A stretch of 64,000 nt of DNA from Chromatiales bacterium. GTDB lineage: Bacteria > Pseudomonadota > Gammaproteobacteria > UBA6429 > Thiohalophilaceae. Numbering within the stretch: position 1 is the first letter of the stretch; each line of letters opens with the position of its first letter. Shown here in pieces: positions 26,984-36,536 of the stretch. The translations under genes and the position numbers were made by a program. The notes under the pieces are model-generated. The model did no database searches and was not told where the DNA came from. It saw only the letters and a list, made by a program, of their open reading frames with translations. Where the stretch lies: positions 1 to 64,000 of the forward strand of contig JALVOC010000098.1 in assembly GCA_027032075.1 (NCBI GenBank). The letters run 5' to 3'.

Positions 26984-28360
26984 TTAAAAAGTGGTTGGCA
27001 GGCTGAACTGTTCCCGTTCCCGGGTCAGCACGCCCAGCAGGTATTTGATGCGGTTGGCCGGGACGTCGGGGAGTTGTTGAAGTGCCTCGAGATAGGCTTC
27101 CGTTGCTTCCAGGGTCGTGCTGATCAGCTCTTTGGCGTGCGAGGTGGAGACGCCAAAGCTGGCAGCCAGCTTGAGCAGGACTTCACCCATGCCTTCCGTG
27201 CCTTCGAAGGACAGCGGGATGGCGGAGCGGGTATTGTGGCGTGGCCAGGCGCGCATGGGGGCGGGATCATAGACGGGTGCCAGTCTGGCCTGTTCCGGGC
27301 CGCCCAGCAGGGAGAGATTTTCCAGGTGCATATCGCCATTGCCGGTGAAGAATGCGAGGACAAAGCGGCGGTAAATCTCTCTTTGGGTGGCACGCACGTC
27401 GAGGTGGATGACTTCCCCCAGTACTTCGATACGCCGCCCCAGTTCGTCCATGTCGATGTCGGCGGTTTCCTGAAATTCCCTGTCGCCGATGGCAAACAGG
27501 GAAAACAGGGATTCCAGGGGAATGGGTTGATGCTCCGGTGTGCGATCGAAGCGCTCGATGGCCAGCAGGCGCATGCCATCCTGTTCGCACTGCCAGAAGC
27601 GGGGGACCTCGAAATCCAGGCGCCGGTGCCAGTCCAGGCACAAGGCCTCCAGTGCCAGTACGCCCTGGTATTCCATCGGTTCGATTTTCAGTACCACATC
27701 GAGGCAGGGGGTACCGTTGATTTCCGTGGTGCCGGGCGCGGCAAAGCTGCCGTTCCAGCCCGCCCCTTCCGGTATGGCCACGAGTACCTTCGGGATCATG
27801 CCGCCAACCGAGGGGGTGGGCCCGAGGATTTCGGCGATATCGGCAGCGTCCAGATCGACGACCTCTCCCTGCAGGTTTTCACGCAGGAAGGCCCAGAACT
27901 TTGAGCGGTCACCGGCAGCGGGGTGATGGAAGCTGTCCCCGCGGTGTGTGTAATAGTTTTCCGCCACGCGATCATCCCTGAAAATATCGAGGTGGCCGAT
28001 GCCGTTATGGCCGGCCAGCAGAAGCAGCTCCCAGTCGGTTTCCAGGCCGGGTGCAGGCGGATTCGGCCTTTGCTCCAGGATGCGTGTGTAGATACGGCGC
28101 TGAATATTGTTTTGTCCTCTGCCCGGGATCATGGAGAGGAAGCGTGGGTAGAGGGGGATGAGATCCTTTGCGTCATAGACAACGGGGCTTTCCTGAAACA
28201 GGGCGGGATCCGCCAGCAGGGAGACGCCGTGTCGATTGCCGCTGGCGAGAAAGTCGGTGGTGTAGGTAAAGCGGGTCTGCCGCTCTGTCACCACCAGATC
28301 ACACATCTTGATCGGCCCGTCTTTCCCGCGGGTCCAGATGACGGCGTACTTGTCGTTCAT
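26984..28360 (-). CDS. hipA: HipA-family Ser/Thr kinase toxin
   Basis: Kinase toxin of a type II toxin-antitoxin pair; E. coli HipA phosphorylates glutamyl-tRNA synthetase and causes persistence. 458 residues. Conserved parts are the regulatory loop PSVGGMIPKVLVAIPE with the autophosphorylated Ser, the Lys in VVLKIEP, the catalytic GNGDMHLENLSLL (Asp near residue 341) and the metal-binding VYDPAPM. All core residues look intact. Its start overlaps the antitoxin stop by four bases (ATGA). Confidence 0.93.
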   Translation of the reverse strand: MNDKYAVIWTRGKDGPIKMCDLVVTERQTRFTYTTDFLASGNRHGVSLLADPALFQESPVVYDAKDLIPLYPRFLSMIPGRGQNNIQRRIYTRILEQRPNPPAPGLETDWELLLLAGHNGIGHLDIFRDDRVAENYYTHRGDSFHHPAAGDRSKFWAFLRENLQGEVVDLDAADIAEILGPTPSVGGMIPKVLVAIPEGAGWNGSFAAPGTTEINGTPCLDVVLKIEPMEYQGVLALEALCLDWHRRLDFEVPRFWQCEQDGMRLLAIERFDRTPEHQPIPLESLFSLFAIGDREFQETADIDMDELGRRIEVLGEVIHLDVRATQREIYRRFVLAFFTGNGDMHLENLSLLGGPEQARLAPVYDPAPMRAWPRHNTRSAIPLSFEGTEGMGEVLLKLAASFGVSTSHAKELISTTLEATEAYLEALQQLPDVPANRIKYLLGVLTREREQFSLPTTF

Positions 28361-28617
28361 TTGAACAGGGCGCCCTTGCGAATGGTTTCGATCTGATCCC
28401 GGTCCGGAACCAGCGCCAGCCGCAGGCCCACCTGCCTGCCCAGTTTGCTGAGCACATCAAAGCGGCCCCGTCCCCGTCGTTTCATGCGGGACAGCGAGCC
28501 GGGCTGAATCTTGGCGCGGAGGGCCATGTCCTTCTGATCCAGCCCCTGTGCCTTGCCCGCAGCGAGGATTTCGTTGAGTAACCTGATGAATTCAGGATCC
28601 GGCTTGTCAGTAGACAT
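28357..28617 (-). CDS. hipB: HipB-like XRE-family antitoxin
   Basis: 86-residue helix-turn-helix protein, MSTDKPDPEFIRLLNEILAA then a helix-turn-helix QKDMALRAKIQPGSLSRMKR. The C-terminal segment VGLRLALVPDRD fits a HipB-type strand. It precedes and overlaps the toxin gene, so it should repress the operon through the repeats upstream and neutralise the kinase. A basic GRGRFDVL segment follows the helix-turn-helix. Confidence 0.9.
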   Translation of the reverse strand: MSTDKPDPEFIRLLNEILAAGKAQGLDQKDMALRAKIQPGSLSRMKRRGRGRFDVLSKLGRQVGLRLALVPDRDQIETIRKGALFK

Positions 28618-28655
28618 AAATGTTAATTCGTGATTGTTCGATGAATACCAAAGTG

Positions 28656-28725
28656 ATAATTAACATTATTGTTCAATTTTGAGCTAATTCAAGGTGTTTT
28701 TTTCCAATAATTAACACTATTGTTA
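28656..28725. promoter_or_regulatory. hipBA operator repeats
   Basis: Two 18-base copies, ATAATTAACATTATTGTT (28656-28673) and ATAATTAACACTATTGTT (28707-28724), differ at one base. Each centres on TAACA-N4-TGTT(A/C), a short palindrome. They are 51 bases apart, close to five helical turns. A partial copy (TGTTAATTC) lies at 28621-28629 beside the hipB start. On the minus strand a TTGAAT/AATAAT promoter pair overlaps the proximal copy, fitting autorepression by HipB and looping between sites. Confidence 0.7.
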
Positions 28726-28870
28726 TTCGTTTTTCTGCTTTGATCATGTTTGTGGCGGGTACGGGATCGGGCTCTCGATACCCCCGGGGAAGGGAACGAT
28801 CATGGCGGGAGGTGAAGTAACGGAGGGTGGCACAAAAGGGGGCGGCGGAGTGCCCGCCACCCCGGGGAAG

Positions 28871-29248
28871 TTATTGGAGGTGCTTGGGTTCCGGCCGTTC
28901 GTGCCCGGCGGCTTTGAGTTTTTCCAGGTACTGGGGCCAGAGGGTGTCGTACTCTTTGCCCAGCCGATAGAGGGTATCCCAGGAGTAGATGCCGGTATCG
29001 TGATTGTCGTCGAAGAACAGCTGGATGGCGTAGTTTCCGACCATTTCGATTTTTTCGATATTGACATCCTGTTTGCCGATCTGCAGCACTTCCTGGCCCG
29101 GTCCGTGTCCCTGGACTTCCGCCGAGGGCGAATAGACGCGCAGGTATTCGGTCGGCAAGTTGAACGTGCTGCCGTCATCGAAGGCGATTTCCAGGACGTG
29201 GGAGGCCTGATGCAAATTGATCTCAGTGGGCTTGGGTGTTGTGGACAT
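28871..29248 (-). CDS. DUF971 (gamma-butyrobetaine hydroxylase N-terminal-like) protein
   Basis: 125-residue protein of the DUF971 family, a small beta fold found alone or at the N-terminus of gamma-butyrobetaine hydroxylases. Seen here are LEIAFDDGSTFNLPTEYLRV, the QDVNIEKIEMVGNYAIQLFF stretch and HDTGIYSWDTLYRLG, the family core. It often lies just after hslU in proteobacteria, as here (80 bases), so a role with protein or metal homeostasis has been suggested, but none is proven. The C-terminal tail is charged. Confidence 0.92.
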   Translation of the reverse strand: MSTTPKPTEINLHQASHVLEIAFDDGSTFNLPTEYLRVYSPSAEVQGHGPGQEVLQIGKQDVNIEKIEMVGNYAIQLFFDDNHDTGIYSWDTLYRLGKEYDTLWPQYLEKLKAAGHERPEPKHLQ

Positions 29249-29328
29249 CGATTTTTTTCACCTCTGTTCCGGTTTCCGGACGGGCGGGTTTTGTTTGCCC
29301 GCCAGGCGCCCGTTCCTAGTTGCTCGAA

Positions 29329-30672
29329 TTAAAGAATATAGCGGCTCAGATCTTCATCCTGTGCCAGTCCGGCCAGGTTTTCCTCTACGTATTCCTTGGT
29401 GATGGTGATGGTGGTGCCGGCACGATCGGCCGCTTCGAATGAAATGTCTTCCAGCAGCCGTTCCAGGATGGTATGCAGGCGGCGTGCCCCGATATTTTCG
29501 GTGCGCTCATTCACCTGGTAAGCCACTTCAGCCAGCCGGCGCACGCCCTCCTCGGTGAATTTCAGTTCCACGTCTTCTGTTTGCAGCAGAGCGGTATATT
29601 GTTTCGTGAGTGAGGCGTCGGGTTCGGTCAGGATGCGCACAAAATCCTCGGTGGTCAGTGCTTTCAGCTCCACCCGGATGGGGAAACGGCCCTGTAACTC
29701 CGGGATCAGATCGGAGGGCTTGGCCACATGGAAGGCGCCAGAGGCAATGAATAAAATATGATCCGTCTTGATCATGCCGTACTTGGTGGTAACGGTGGAG
29801 CCCTCCACCAGGGGCAGCAGATCGCGCTGCACCCCTTCGCGGGAGACGTCGGCACCGCTGGTTTCCGCCCGCTTGGCGATTTTGTCCATCTCGTCGAGGA
29901 AGACGATGCCGTTTTGCTCCACGTTTTCGCACGCCTGTTCCTTAATGTCTTCATCATTGATCAGGCGGGCCGCTTCTTCATCCACCAGCATCTTGCGTGC
30001 CTGGTGGATGGGCAGTTTGCGGCGGCGGGTGCGGCTGCCGGAGAGATTCTGGAACATGCCCTGTAACTGGCTGGTCATCTCTTCCATGCCGGGCGGCGCC
30101 ATGATTTCCACGCCTACGGTCGGACCGCTGACCTCGATTTCGATTTCCCTGTCATCCAGCTCGCCTTCACGCAGTTTCTTGCGGAATTTCTGCCGGGTGG
30201 CGCTGTCCGTGTCGCTGCTTTCCTCCCGTTCGGAATCAAGATCAAAGTGGCTGCGTGCGGGTGGCAGCAGGGCATCGAGAATGCGCTCCTCGGCGGCATC
30301 TTCGGCACGGTGGCGGACCTTGTTCATGGCCTTTTCACGCCCCTGCTTGATCGCGGTTTCCATCAGATCACGAATGATGGATTCCACGTCGCGCCCTACA
30401 TAGCCCACCTCGGTGAATTTGGTGGCTTCGATTTTGATAAACGGGGCGTCGGCCAGCTTGGCGAGGCGCCGTGCGATCTCGGTTTTACCGACACCTGTCG
30501 GGCCGATCATCAGGATGTTTTTCGGGGTGATCTCGTTGCGTAACGATTCATCCACACAGCGGCGGCGCCAACGGTTACGCAGGGCAATGGCGACGGCGCG
30601 TTTGGCCTCGTTCTGGCCGACGATGTGTTTGTCCAGTTCCTGGACGATTTCACGTGGGGTCATGTTTGACAT
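29329..30672 (-). CDS. hslU: HslU, ATPase of the HslUV protease
   Basis: AAA+ unfoldase that feeds substrates to HslV. 447 residues. Walker [10 protein letters not shown] (near 57), the pore motif GYVGRDVE, an I domain (about 110-240, charged), Walker [15 protein letters not shown], and a C-terminal sensor 2 [15 protein letters not shown] are present. The C-terminus ends YIL, the tail that inserts into HslV to open it. ATG at 30672, 17 bases after hslV. It belongs to the heat-shock operon hslV-hslU and may be read through into the DUF971 gene. Confidence 0.98.
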   Translation of the reverse strand: MSNMTPREIVQELDKHIVGQNEAKRAVAIALRNRWRRRCVDESLRNEITPKNILMIGPTGVGKTEIARRLAKLADAPFIKIEATKFTEVGYVGRDVESIIRDLMETAIKQGREKAMNKVRHRAEDAAEERILDALLPPARSHFDLDSEREESSDTDSATRQKFRKKLREGELDDREIEIEVSGPTVGVEIMAPPGMEEMTSQLQGMFQNLSGSRTRRRKLPIHQARKMLVDEEAARLINDEDIKEQACENVEQNGIVFLDEMDKIAKRAETSGADVSREGVQRDLLPLVEGSTVTTKYGMIKTDHILFIASGAFHVAKPSDLIPELQGRFPIRVELKALTTEDFVRILTEPDASLTKQYTALLQTEDVELKFTEEGVRRLAEVAYQVNERTENIGARRLHTILERLLEDISFEAADRAGTTITITKEYVEENLAGLAQDEDLSRYIL

Positions 30673-30689
30673 GGGGATGGAGTCCTGCC

Positions 30690-31229
30690 TCAGATTTCCA
30701 GTTCTTCGATGATCTGATTGTGATTGGTATAGATGCAGATATCGGCGGCGATATTCAAGGCCTTTTCGGTAATTTCACGCGCGCTCAGCCCGGTGTTTTC
30801 CAGCAGACCGCGGGCTGCGGCCTGGGCGTAGGGGCCGCCCGAGCCCATTGCAATCAGCCCCTGCTCCGGCTCGATCACGTCGCCATTGCCGGAGAGGATC
30901 AGGGAGGCCTCCTTGTCGGCGACGGCCAGCAGTGCCTCCAGCCGGCGCAGGGTGCGGTCGGTGCGCCAGTCTTTGGCCATTTCCACCGCGGCGCGTACCA
31001 GCTGGCCGGAGTGTTTTTCCAGCTTGCTTTCAAAATATTCAAACAGGGTAAAGGCATCGGCGGTACCACCGGCAAATCCGGCAATCACCTGATCGTTGTA
31101 AAGCCGGCGCACCTTGCGGGCGTTACCTTTCATGATGGTGTCCCCAAGGGTCACCTGGCCGTCAGCGCCGATCACAACCTTGTTGCCGCGCCGCACACTG
31201 AGCACGGTGGTACCGTGATACTGCTTCAC
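30690..31229 (-). CDS. hslV: HslV, peptidase of the HslUV protease
   Basis: Threonine peptidase with proteasome-beta fold, 179 residues. The start is a GTG with a good AGGAGA ribosome site. The nucleophile Thr follows a six-residue leader (MKQYHG then TTVLSVRRG), so leader removal is needed; E. coli HslV starts directly with [32 protein letters not shown] and [12 protein letters not shown] are family signatures. First gene of the hslVU operon. Confidence 0.98.
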   Translation of the reverse strand: MKQYHGTTVLSVRRGNKVVIGADGQVTLGDTIMKGNARKVRRLYNDQVIAGFAGGTADAFTLFEYFESKLEKHSGQLVRAAVEMAKDWRTDRTLRRLEALLAVADKEASLILSGNGDVIEPEQGLIAMGSGGPYAQAAARGLLENTGLSAREITEKALNIAADICIYTNHNQIIEELEI

Positions 31230-31370
31230 TGGGGTCTCCTGTCAGGAATGCTGTTTCAAGGGGTGACGATTGTACACCATTCACAAATGGGGAAAGAACC
31301 GGGAAATATCAAGGATTTCGGGAAATGTGGTTTCCGCCAGCCTTTCCCGCGGACAAGGGGCGGCGGGAGG

Positions 31371-32837
31371 TTATTCCGCGGCGTAATAGTGAAAGGTGCC
31401 GCGGCCCTTTTTCTTCGCCTGGTACATGGCTTTGTCTGCCGCCTTTTGTAACAGCTCGATGTCTTTACCGTCATTGGGATAAATGCAAATACCGATGGAG
31501 CAACCGGTTGTCACCTCCTCCTCCTGCAGCCGGAACGGTTGCTCCAGAGTGCGGATGATGGTTTTGGCCACGCGGCTGGCCTGGGAGGGCTCCGCCAGGT
31601 TTTCCAGGATGAGCATGAATTCGTCGCCACCCCAGCGTGCCACCGTATCGCTGTCGCGCACACACTGTTTGAGCCGGCTTGCCACTTCCTTGAGCAGGAT
31701 ATCGCCGGCGGTGTGGCCAAGGCTGTCATTGATTTCCTTGAAGTTGTCGAGATCGAGAAACATGACGGCGATCAGCCGTTTATGGCGTTTGGCGAAAGTG
31801 ACGGCATGCACCATGCGATCATTGAACAGCATGCGGTTCGGCAGGCCGGTGAGGCTGTCGTAATTCGATGAATATTCAAGCGCCTTCAACAGCTGGTGGC
31901 GTTCCGTCACATCACGCGCAATGCCGATAAAGAGCAGTTCATCGCCGATGTACTGTCTGCTGATACCGATATCGAGCGGAAACAGCGTGCCATTCTTGCG
32001 TTTTGCCATGATCTCACGGGAGCCGTTGCCCATGATTTTACTTTCGCCGGTGAGGATATAGTTCTGGATGTAACCGGCATGGGCCTTGTGAATGTTTTCC
32101 GGCATGAGGATGGAGAGATCCTTGCCCAGCACCTCCTTGCGGCTGTAGCCAAAAATATTTTCGGCCGCTTTGTTGAAATCCATGATGACACTGTGCCGGT
32201 CGATGGTGATGATGCCGTCGTGGAGGTTATCGATGATGGTCCGTTGGCGGCGATTATCATCGGCAAGATCATGTTCGACAGTGATGTCATGAATATAGAG
32301 TGACAGCTCGTTGTCATTGCGAACAGGATTGATTTCCAGCCAGATGCCGGAGGGCGGATAGAATCCCTTGATGGGGTGTTGTTCCAGACGTTTCATCGCC
32401 TGGTTCAACGAAGTGTAAAAAAAACTGCAGAATTCCGGATAGCGGTCCCACAGGGTGGGCGCAGTGGCATCGGCATCGGTGTCAGCCGTGGAAAGCAGAT
32501 CCTCCGCATATCTGTTGATATGGCGGATGTGCCAGTCACTGTCGACCGCAATAAAGGCCTGCGGCATATTATCCAGAATGTGCCGGGTCACGTTTTGTTT
32601 GATTTCCTGGCGGTAGCGCTGGATGAGAAAACCGGAGAAGAGAATGAGTCCCGAGACAATCGCCCGCAGGATGATGTGGTAGGGATCATCGGTCAAAAAC
32701 AGCTTCCCCAGCAGTCCGTCCGCTGCCGGTGACTGCGTACGCATGACGGAGTCGGCCAGCCAGTACAGCGTGGCGATACCGATTGCCAGCAGCCTGAAGT
32801 CAATGTGTTTCAGCTGATGAGCGTGCATAGGATACAT
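31371..32837 (-). CDS. Membrane PAS-PAS-GGDEF diguanylate cyclase
   Basis: 488 residues. Two membrane helices (FRLLAIGIATLYWLADSV and IILRAIVSGLILFSGFLI) are followed by two PAS domains (about 85-185 and 195-310; FNKAAENIFGYSRKEVLGKD is typical) and a C-terminal GGDEF domain. The active site is WGGDEF near residue 400, with an RDSD inhibitory site five residues before it, so c-di-GMP synthesis with product feedback is likely. No EAL domain. A second ATG lies three codons after the chosen start. Confidence 0.93.
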   Translation of the reverse strand: MYPMHAHQLKHIDFRLLAIGIATLYWLADSVMRTQSPAADGLLGKLFLTDDPYHIILRAIVSGLILFSGFLIQRYRQEIKQNVTRHILDNMPQAFIAVDSDWHIRHINRYAEDLLSTADTDADATAPTLWDRYPEFCSFFYTSLNQAMKRLEQHPIKGFYPPSGIWLEINPVRNDNELSLYIHDITVEHDLADDNRRQRTIIDNLHDGIITIDRHSVIMDFNKAAENIFGYSRKEVLGKDLSILMPENIHKAHAGYIQNYILTGESKIMGNGSREIMAKRKNGTLFPLDIGISRQYIGDELLFIGIARDVTERHQLLKALEYSSNYDSLTGLPNRMLFNDRMVHAVTFAKRHKRLIAVMFLDLDNFKEINDSLGHTAGDILLKEVASRLKQCVRDSDTVARWGGDEFMLILENLAEPSQASRVAKTIIRTLEQPFRLQEEEVTTGCSIGICIYPNDGKDIELLQKAADKAMYQAKKKGRGTFHYYAAE

Positions 32838-33009
32838 GCTGTTCTTGCGGGCGATTCATTTCGCAGGCTGTGTTGTTTTGCTGTTTCATCGGTGAACGCG
32901 CAGGACGGCAGCGGCAGGAAGATTTTTCCGCCCATGTAGCGCCCTGACACTGGATTAACAGTGGCACATGATTGTTTATCGTCGGTCTGTGCCCGGGCTT
33001 TAACGCGGA

Positions 33010-34395
33010 TTAACCGCCGTAGACGACATCTGGCAGCCAGGTGGCAAGTGCCGGCCACAGGGCCAGCAGGCCGAGCGCCAGCAACTGGATGAGGATGTAC
33101 GGGGCGACACCCCGGTAGATGTGGCCGGTGGTTACTTCTGCCGGGGCCACCCCGCGGAGATAAAACAGGGCAAAACCGAAGGGCGGCGTGAGGAAGGAGG
33201 TTTGCAGATTGATGGCGATCATCACGCCGAGCCACACCGGGCTGATGTCCATGGTGAGCAGAATCGGGGCGACGATGGGGATCACGACGAAGGTGATCTC
33301 GATAAAATCGAGAATAAAACCCAGCAGGAACATCACCAGCATCACCAAAAACATGGCGCCGACGATCCCGCCGGGCAGGCTGGTGAGCAGCTCACGCACC
33401 ACGTCGTCACCACCGTAACCGCGGAAAACCAGGGAGAAGAGGGAGGCGCCGATAAAGATCAGAAACACCATGCTGCTTACCTCGGTGGTGGTGCGCACCA
33501 CGTCGAAGAGGATCTTCAGGTTGAACTGACGCTGGCTGACGGCGAGCAGGATGGCACCCACTGCGCCGACAGAGGCGGCTTCGGTGGGGGTGGCGGCACC
33601 GGCCATGATAGAGCCGAGCACGACGAAGATCAGCAGCAGGGGTGGCACCAGCACCTTGACCGTGCGGGCGAACAACAGTTTGCCCTTTAACTGCCGCTCC
33701 TCTTTTGGCAGGGCCGGTACCTTTTCCGGGCGGAGCAGGGCAATCGCCAGAAGATAAAGGATGTAAAGGCCCACCAGAATCAGGCCCGGGATGAGCGCAC
33801 CGAGGAACAGATCGCCCACGGAAACCGTCTCCGGGGAAAACAAGCCCATCTCCAGCTGCGCCTGCTGGTAGGCCGAGGAGAGCACGTCACCCAGCAGCAC
33901 CAGCACGATGGAAGGAGGGATAATCTGTCCCAGGGTGCCCGAGGCGCAAATGGTGCCGGTGGCGATGCCCGGATCATAGCCCCGTTTCAGCATGGTCGGC
34001 AGCGACAGCAGTCCCATGGTGACCACGGTGGCGCCGACAATGCCGGTCGAGGCGGCCAGCAGCATGCCGACCACCGTGACGGATATTCCCAGACCGCCAC
34101 GCATCGGTCCGAACAGCAGTGTCATGGTATCGAGCAGCTTGTCGGCGACCTTTGAGCGTTCCAGCATCACGCCCATGAACACAAACAGTGGTACCGCAAT
34201 CAGGGTGGCGTTGGTCATGATGCCGTAGAGGCGGTTGGGCAGCGCCAGCAGGAAGGCTTCATCAAATGTGGCGGTGAACTCGCCGAGCAGCGCAAAAACC
34301 AGTGCGGTGCCGCCCAGGGCGAAGGCAACGGGATAACCGCTGAGCAGAACCAGCCCGACGCAGAGAAACAGCAATAGCGGCATCCACTCGGCCAT
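33010..34395 (-). CDS. dctM: TRAP transporter large permease (DctM type)
   Basis: Large membrane subunit of a TRAP uptake system, about 461 residues from the ATG at 34395 (MAEWMPLLLFLCVGLVLLSG). A longer frame exists but would run through the small-permease gene. It has about 12 hydrophobic segments and DctM-type stretches ATLIAVPLFVFMGVMLERS, GTLGQIIPPSIVLVLLGD and ATPTEAASVGA. The start overlaps the dctQ stop by one base (TGATG). No substrate-binding protein gene is near, so the substrate cannot be named; organic acids are usual. Confidence 0.95.
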   Translation of the reverse strand: MAEWMPLLLFLCVGLVLLSGYPVAFALGGTALVFALLGEFTATFDEAFLLALPNRLYGIMTNATLIAVPLFVFMGVMLERSKVADKLLDTMTLLFGPMRGGLGISVTVVGMLLAASTGIVGATVVTMGLLSLPTMLKRGYDPGIATGTICASGTLGQIIPPSIVLVLLGDVLSSAYQQAQLEMGLFSPETVSVGDLFLGALIPGLILVGLYILYLLAIALLRPEKVPALPKEERQLKGKLLFARTVKVLVPPLLLIFVVLGSIMAGAATPTEAASVGAVGAILLAVSQRQFNLKILFDVVRTTTEVSSMVFLIFIGASLFSLVFRGYGGDDVVRELLTSLPGGIVGAMFLVMLVMFLLGFILDFIEITFVVIPIVAPILLTMDISPVWLGVMIAINLQTSFLTPPFGFALFYLRGVAPAEVTTGHIYRGVAPYILIQLLALGLLALWPALATWLPDVVYGG

Positions 34396-34922
34396 CAGGC
34401 GCCTCCCCTTTTCCCGCTGGTTGCCGGTGTGGTCAGCAGGATATGCGCGTTTTTCAGCAGCCACGCTCCCCCCTGGATGAGCAGCAGGAGGGGCATCAGC
34501 AACAATAGCGATTTCAACAGATAGACCCAGGCGAGACCACCGGCTTCGCCGCTGCTTTCTCCGACCGCCCAGGAGGCCGAAACGTAATCCAGGCTGGACC
34601 AGAAGATAAAGCCGCACACCGGCAGCAGCAGGAACAGCGTGCCCAGCAGATCCACCCAGGCGCGTCCGCGGGGACCGAATTTCTGGTAGAAAATATCGAC
34701 CCGCACATGGCTGTCCTGTTTGAGGGTGAAGGCGGCCCCCAGCATGAAATTAATCGCGTGCAGATAGCTGACGGATTCCTGCATCGAGATCCAGCCCAGA
34801 TTGAAGAGGTAGCGCAGGATCACCACCATAAACGTGATGACGACCATCAGCAGGGTCAGCCAGGCAATGGCATAGCCGGTCCATTTGCTGACGGCTTCGA
34901 GTTTTGCGGCAAGGGAAAGCAT
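34395..34922 (-). CDS. dctQ: TRAP transporter small permease (DctQ type)
   Basis: Small membrane subunit, 175 residues, with four hydrophobic helices: GYAIAWLTLLMVVITFMVVI, then LHAINFMLGAAFTLK, LLGTLFLLLPVCGFIFW and LLKSLLLLMPLLLLIQGGAW. The VRVDIFYQKF motif after helix 2 is typical of DctQ. It precedes dctM with a one-base overlap. The 263 bases upstream are AT-rich and carry DnaA-box-like sites. Confidence 0.93.
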   Translation of the reverse strand: MLSLAAKLEAVSKWTGYAIAWLTLLMVVITFMVVILRYLFNLGWISMQESVSYLHAINFMLGAAFTLKQDSHVRVDIFYQKFGPRGRAWVDLLGTLFLLLPVCGFIFWSSLDYVSASWAVGESSGEAGGLAWVYLLKSLLLLMPLLLLIQGGAWLLKNAHILLTTPATSGKRGGA

Positions 34923-34999
34923 GATGCGATGTGTGTTTGATCCGGTTTTGTCTTTTTCTTGCCCCGTACAGGGGGGATTATTTGCCCGTGACTGTGATG

Positions 35000-35194
35000 T
35001 TATGCACAGTCTTGTTAAATCAAATATTTAGATGTCATAAAAACATAAAAAGTGTTAATAATGCAGTAAAAATAATATAACTCTTTGTTATTTATAGTAA
35101 TTAACCCTCTATTTTTATGCTAGTTAAGCGAGTTCTAATATTTTTCCCGCGTTTTTCCGCGGCGGGATGAATCTTTTCCACATAGTTATCCACA
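35000..35194. other. DnaA-box and IHF-site cluster in AT-rich DNA (candidate replication origin)
   Basis: Three DnaA-box-like 9-mers on one strand: TTATGCACA (35000-35008), TTTTCCACA (35174-35182) and TTATCCACA (35186-35194); the first and last match TTATNCACA exactly. AATCAAATATTTA (35018-35030) is a perfect IHF consensus WATCAA-N4-TTR. The sequence between is strongly AT-rich (35010-35150). Gene orientation changes from mostly minus to mostly plus about 2 kb to the right. No dnaA gene is nearby, so this is a candidate only; the boxes could also regulate thrB or the TRAP genes. The last box lies over the thrB stop codon. Confidence 0.4.
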
Positions 35195-36151
35195 GGGGGA
35201 GGCATCCGTGGCCAGTGCCAGGCTGTCCTGACGGGAAATCCGGTGCTGCAGAATGCGCCGGAACACGGCCGGATCCTTGATGTGGGTAAGTTCCCCCTCG
35301 CGGGGAAAGTGCATGTCCTTCAGCCGTGAAAGCCAGAAGCGCAGGGCGGCGGCCCGCAGCATGACCGGCCAGGCGTGGTGTTCGGTTTCGCTGAAGCGGC
35401 GTTCGGTCTGGTAGGCCTCAAGAAAAGCCTTCAGCCGCACGGGGTCCAGAATGCCGTCCTCACCGGTGCACCAGTCATTCACGGTGACGGCCACGTCGTA
35501 GAGCAGCACGTCGTTGCAGGCGTAGTAGAAGTCGATGATACCCGTGAGGTGATCGCCGACGAACAGGGCGTTGTCCCGGAACAGATCGGCATGAATCACC
35601 CCGCGCGGCAGTTCGTCATGGCTGTGCTGCTTTTGGAACGCCAGCTCTGCCTGCAGCAGCCTGGCGTCCTCTTCATCCAGTTTCGCCATGATCTGTTCCG
35701 CCGTCTCGTGCCACCAGTGGGGACCGCGGAGGTTGTCACGATGTCCCCTGAAGCTTTGTCCGACGACGTGGAGATGACCCAGCGCCTTGCCGAGTTCGGC
35801 GCACTGACGGGGGTTGGGGATCTCGACACTCCTGCCCGAGAGACGTTGCACCAGCGCTGCCGGTTTGCCGTTCAGCTGGCGCAGGTAGTGGTTTTGATCG
35901 TCGGCGACAGGGTGGGCGCTGGGCACCCCGTGCTCGGCCAGGTGGGCCATGAGATCGAGAAAATAGGGCAATTCCTCGGCGGTGAGGGCCTCAAACAGCG
36001 TCAGGACATACTCGCCTTTTGTGGTGGTGACGAAGTAGTTGGTGTTTTCAATGCCGGCGGTTATCCCCTGATATTCAACCAGTTTCCCCAGCGGGTAGTG
36101 GCATAAAAAGTTCTCAAGCTCGGCACGCTCGACACGGGTATAGACTGACAT
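35186..36151 (-). CDS. thrB: Homoserine kinase, APH-fold (ThrB2) type
   Basis: Phosphorylates homoserine for threonine synthesis. It belongs to the aminoglycoside-phosphotransferase-like class found in pseudomonads, not the GHMP class. ATG at 36151 (MSVYTRVERAELENFLCHYP); a TTG further upstream would add only nine residues. It has GIENTNYFVTTTKGEYVLTL (nucleotide site), the catalytic GVIHADLFRDNALF (Brenner-type HxDxxxxN) and IIDFYYACNDVL (metal). 321 residues. The order polA - DUF2782 - thrB of pseudomonads is kept in outline, with a LOG-family gene inserted. Confidence 0.95.
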   Translation of the reverse strand: MSVYTRVERAELENFLCHYPLGKLVEYQGITAGIENTNYFVTTTKGEYVLTLFEALTAEELPYFLDLMAHLAEHGVPSAHPVADDQNHYLRQLNGKPAALVQRLSGRSVEIPNPRQCAELGKALGHLHVVGQSFRGHRDNLRGPHWWHETAEQIMAKLDEEDARLLQAELAFQKQHSHDELPRGVIHADLFRDNALFVGDHLTGIIDFYYACNDVLLYDVAVTVNDWCTGEDGILDPVRLKAFLEAYQTERRFSETEHHAWPVMLRAAALRFWLSRLKDMHFPREGELTHIKDPAVFRRILQHRISRQDSLALATDASPCG

Positions 36152-36187
36152 ATACGGGTTTACAGGTTGGGGTTGCAATGCAACCCG

Positions 36188-36520
36188 TTACCACTCCAGC
36201 AAGATCCACTGACTGATGGGCGGATTATCCAGACTATTGAATTGTTGATCCAGTACTCCGTCACCGTCAGTATCGACAATGTAGTAGGGAACGCCGTGTT
36301 TCGGGGTGATTTTTACATAGCGCAGCTGACCATTCACCCGGTACTCCTCGATCATGCGATCCTTGCGCTGGATGATGGTGACTTCCGGTTCGGATGCGGC
36401 CTCAGCGGCGGAGTCATTGCTGTCTTCCGGCAGGGGCGGTGGTGGTGCGGTTTTGTCGTCAGCCGCCATCACTGCCGTGGATATCAGCAGCATCAGCAGA
36501 CAGAAAGGTGTGCGCAGCAT
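36188..36520 (-). CDS. DUF2782 exported protein
   Basis: 110-residue exported protein with a signal peptide (MLRTPFCLLMLLISTAVMAA), a short proline-rich and acidic linker, and a core VTIIQRKDRMIEEYRVNGQL followed by VKITPKHGVPYYIVDTDGDG. This is the DUF2782 family, usually encoded between polA and thrB in gammaproteobacteria, as here. The DTDGDG segment resembles a calcium loop. Function is unknown. Confidence 0.92.
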   Translation of the reverse strand: MLRTPFCLLMLLISTAVMAADDKTAPPPPLPEDSNDSAAEAASEPEVTIIQRKDRMIEEYRVNGQLRYVKITPKHGVPYYIVDTDGDGVLDQQFNSLDNPPISQWILLEW

Positions 36521-36536
36521 GGGTCAGGCTCCAGAG

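Noticed and set aside
28744-29178. Open frame of 144 codons overlapping the DUF971 gene
   Set aside because: Out of frame with the recognised DUF971 protein and rich in Ser/Pro/Arg as expected for a shadow.
29281-29310. GC-rich inverted repeat after hslU as a terminator
   Set aside because: The stem GGCGGG/CCCGCC is present but no T-run follows on the hslU side, so it is not called.
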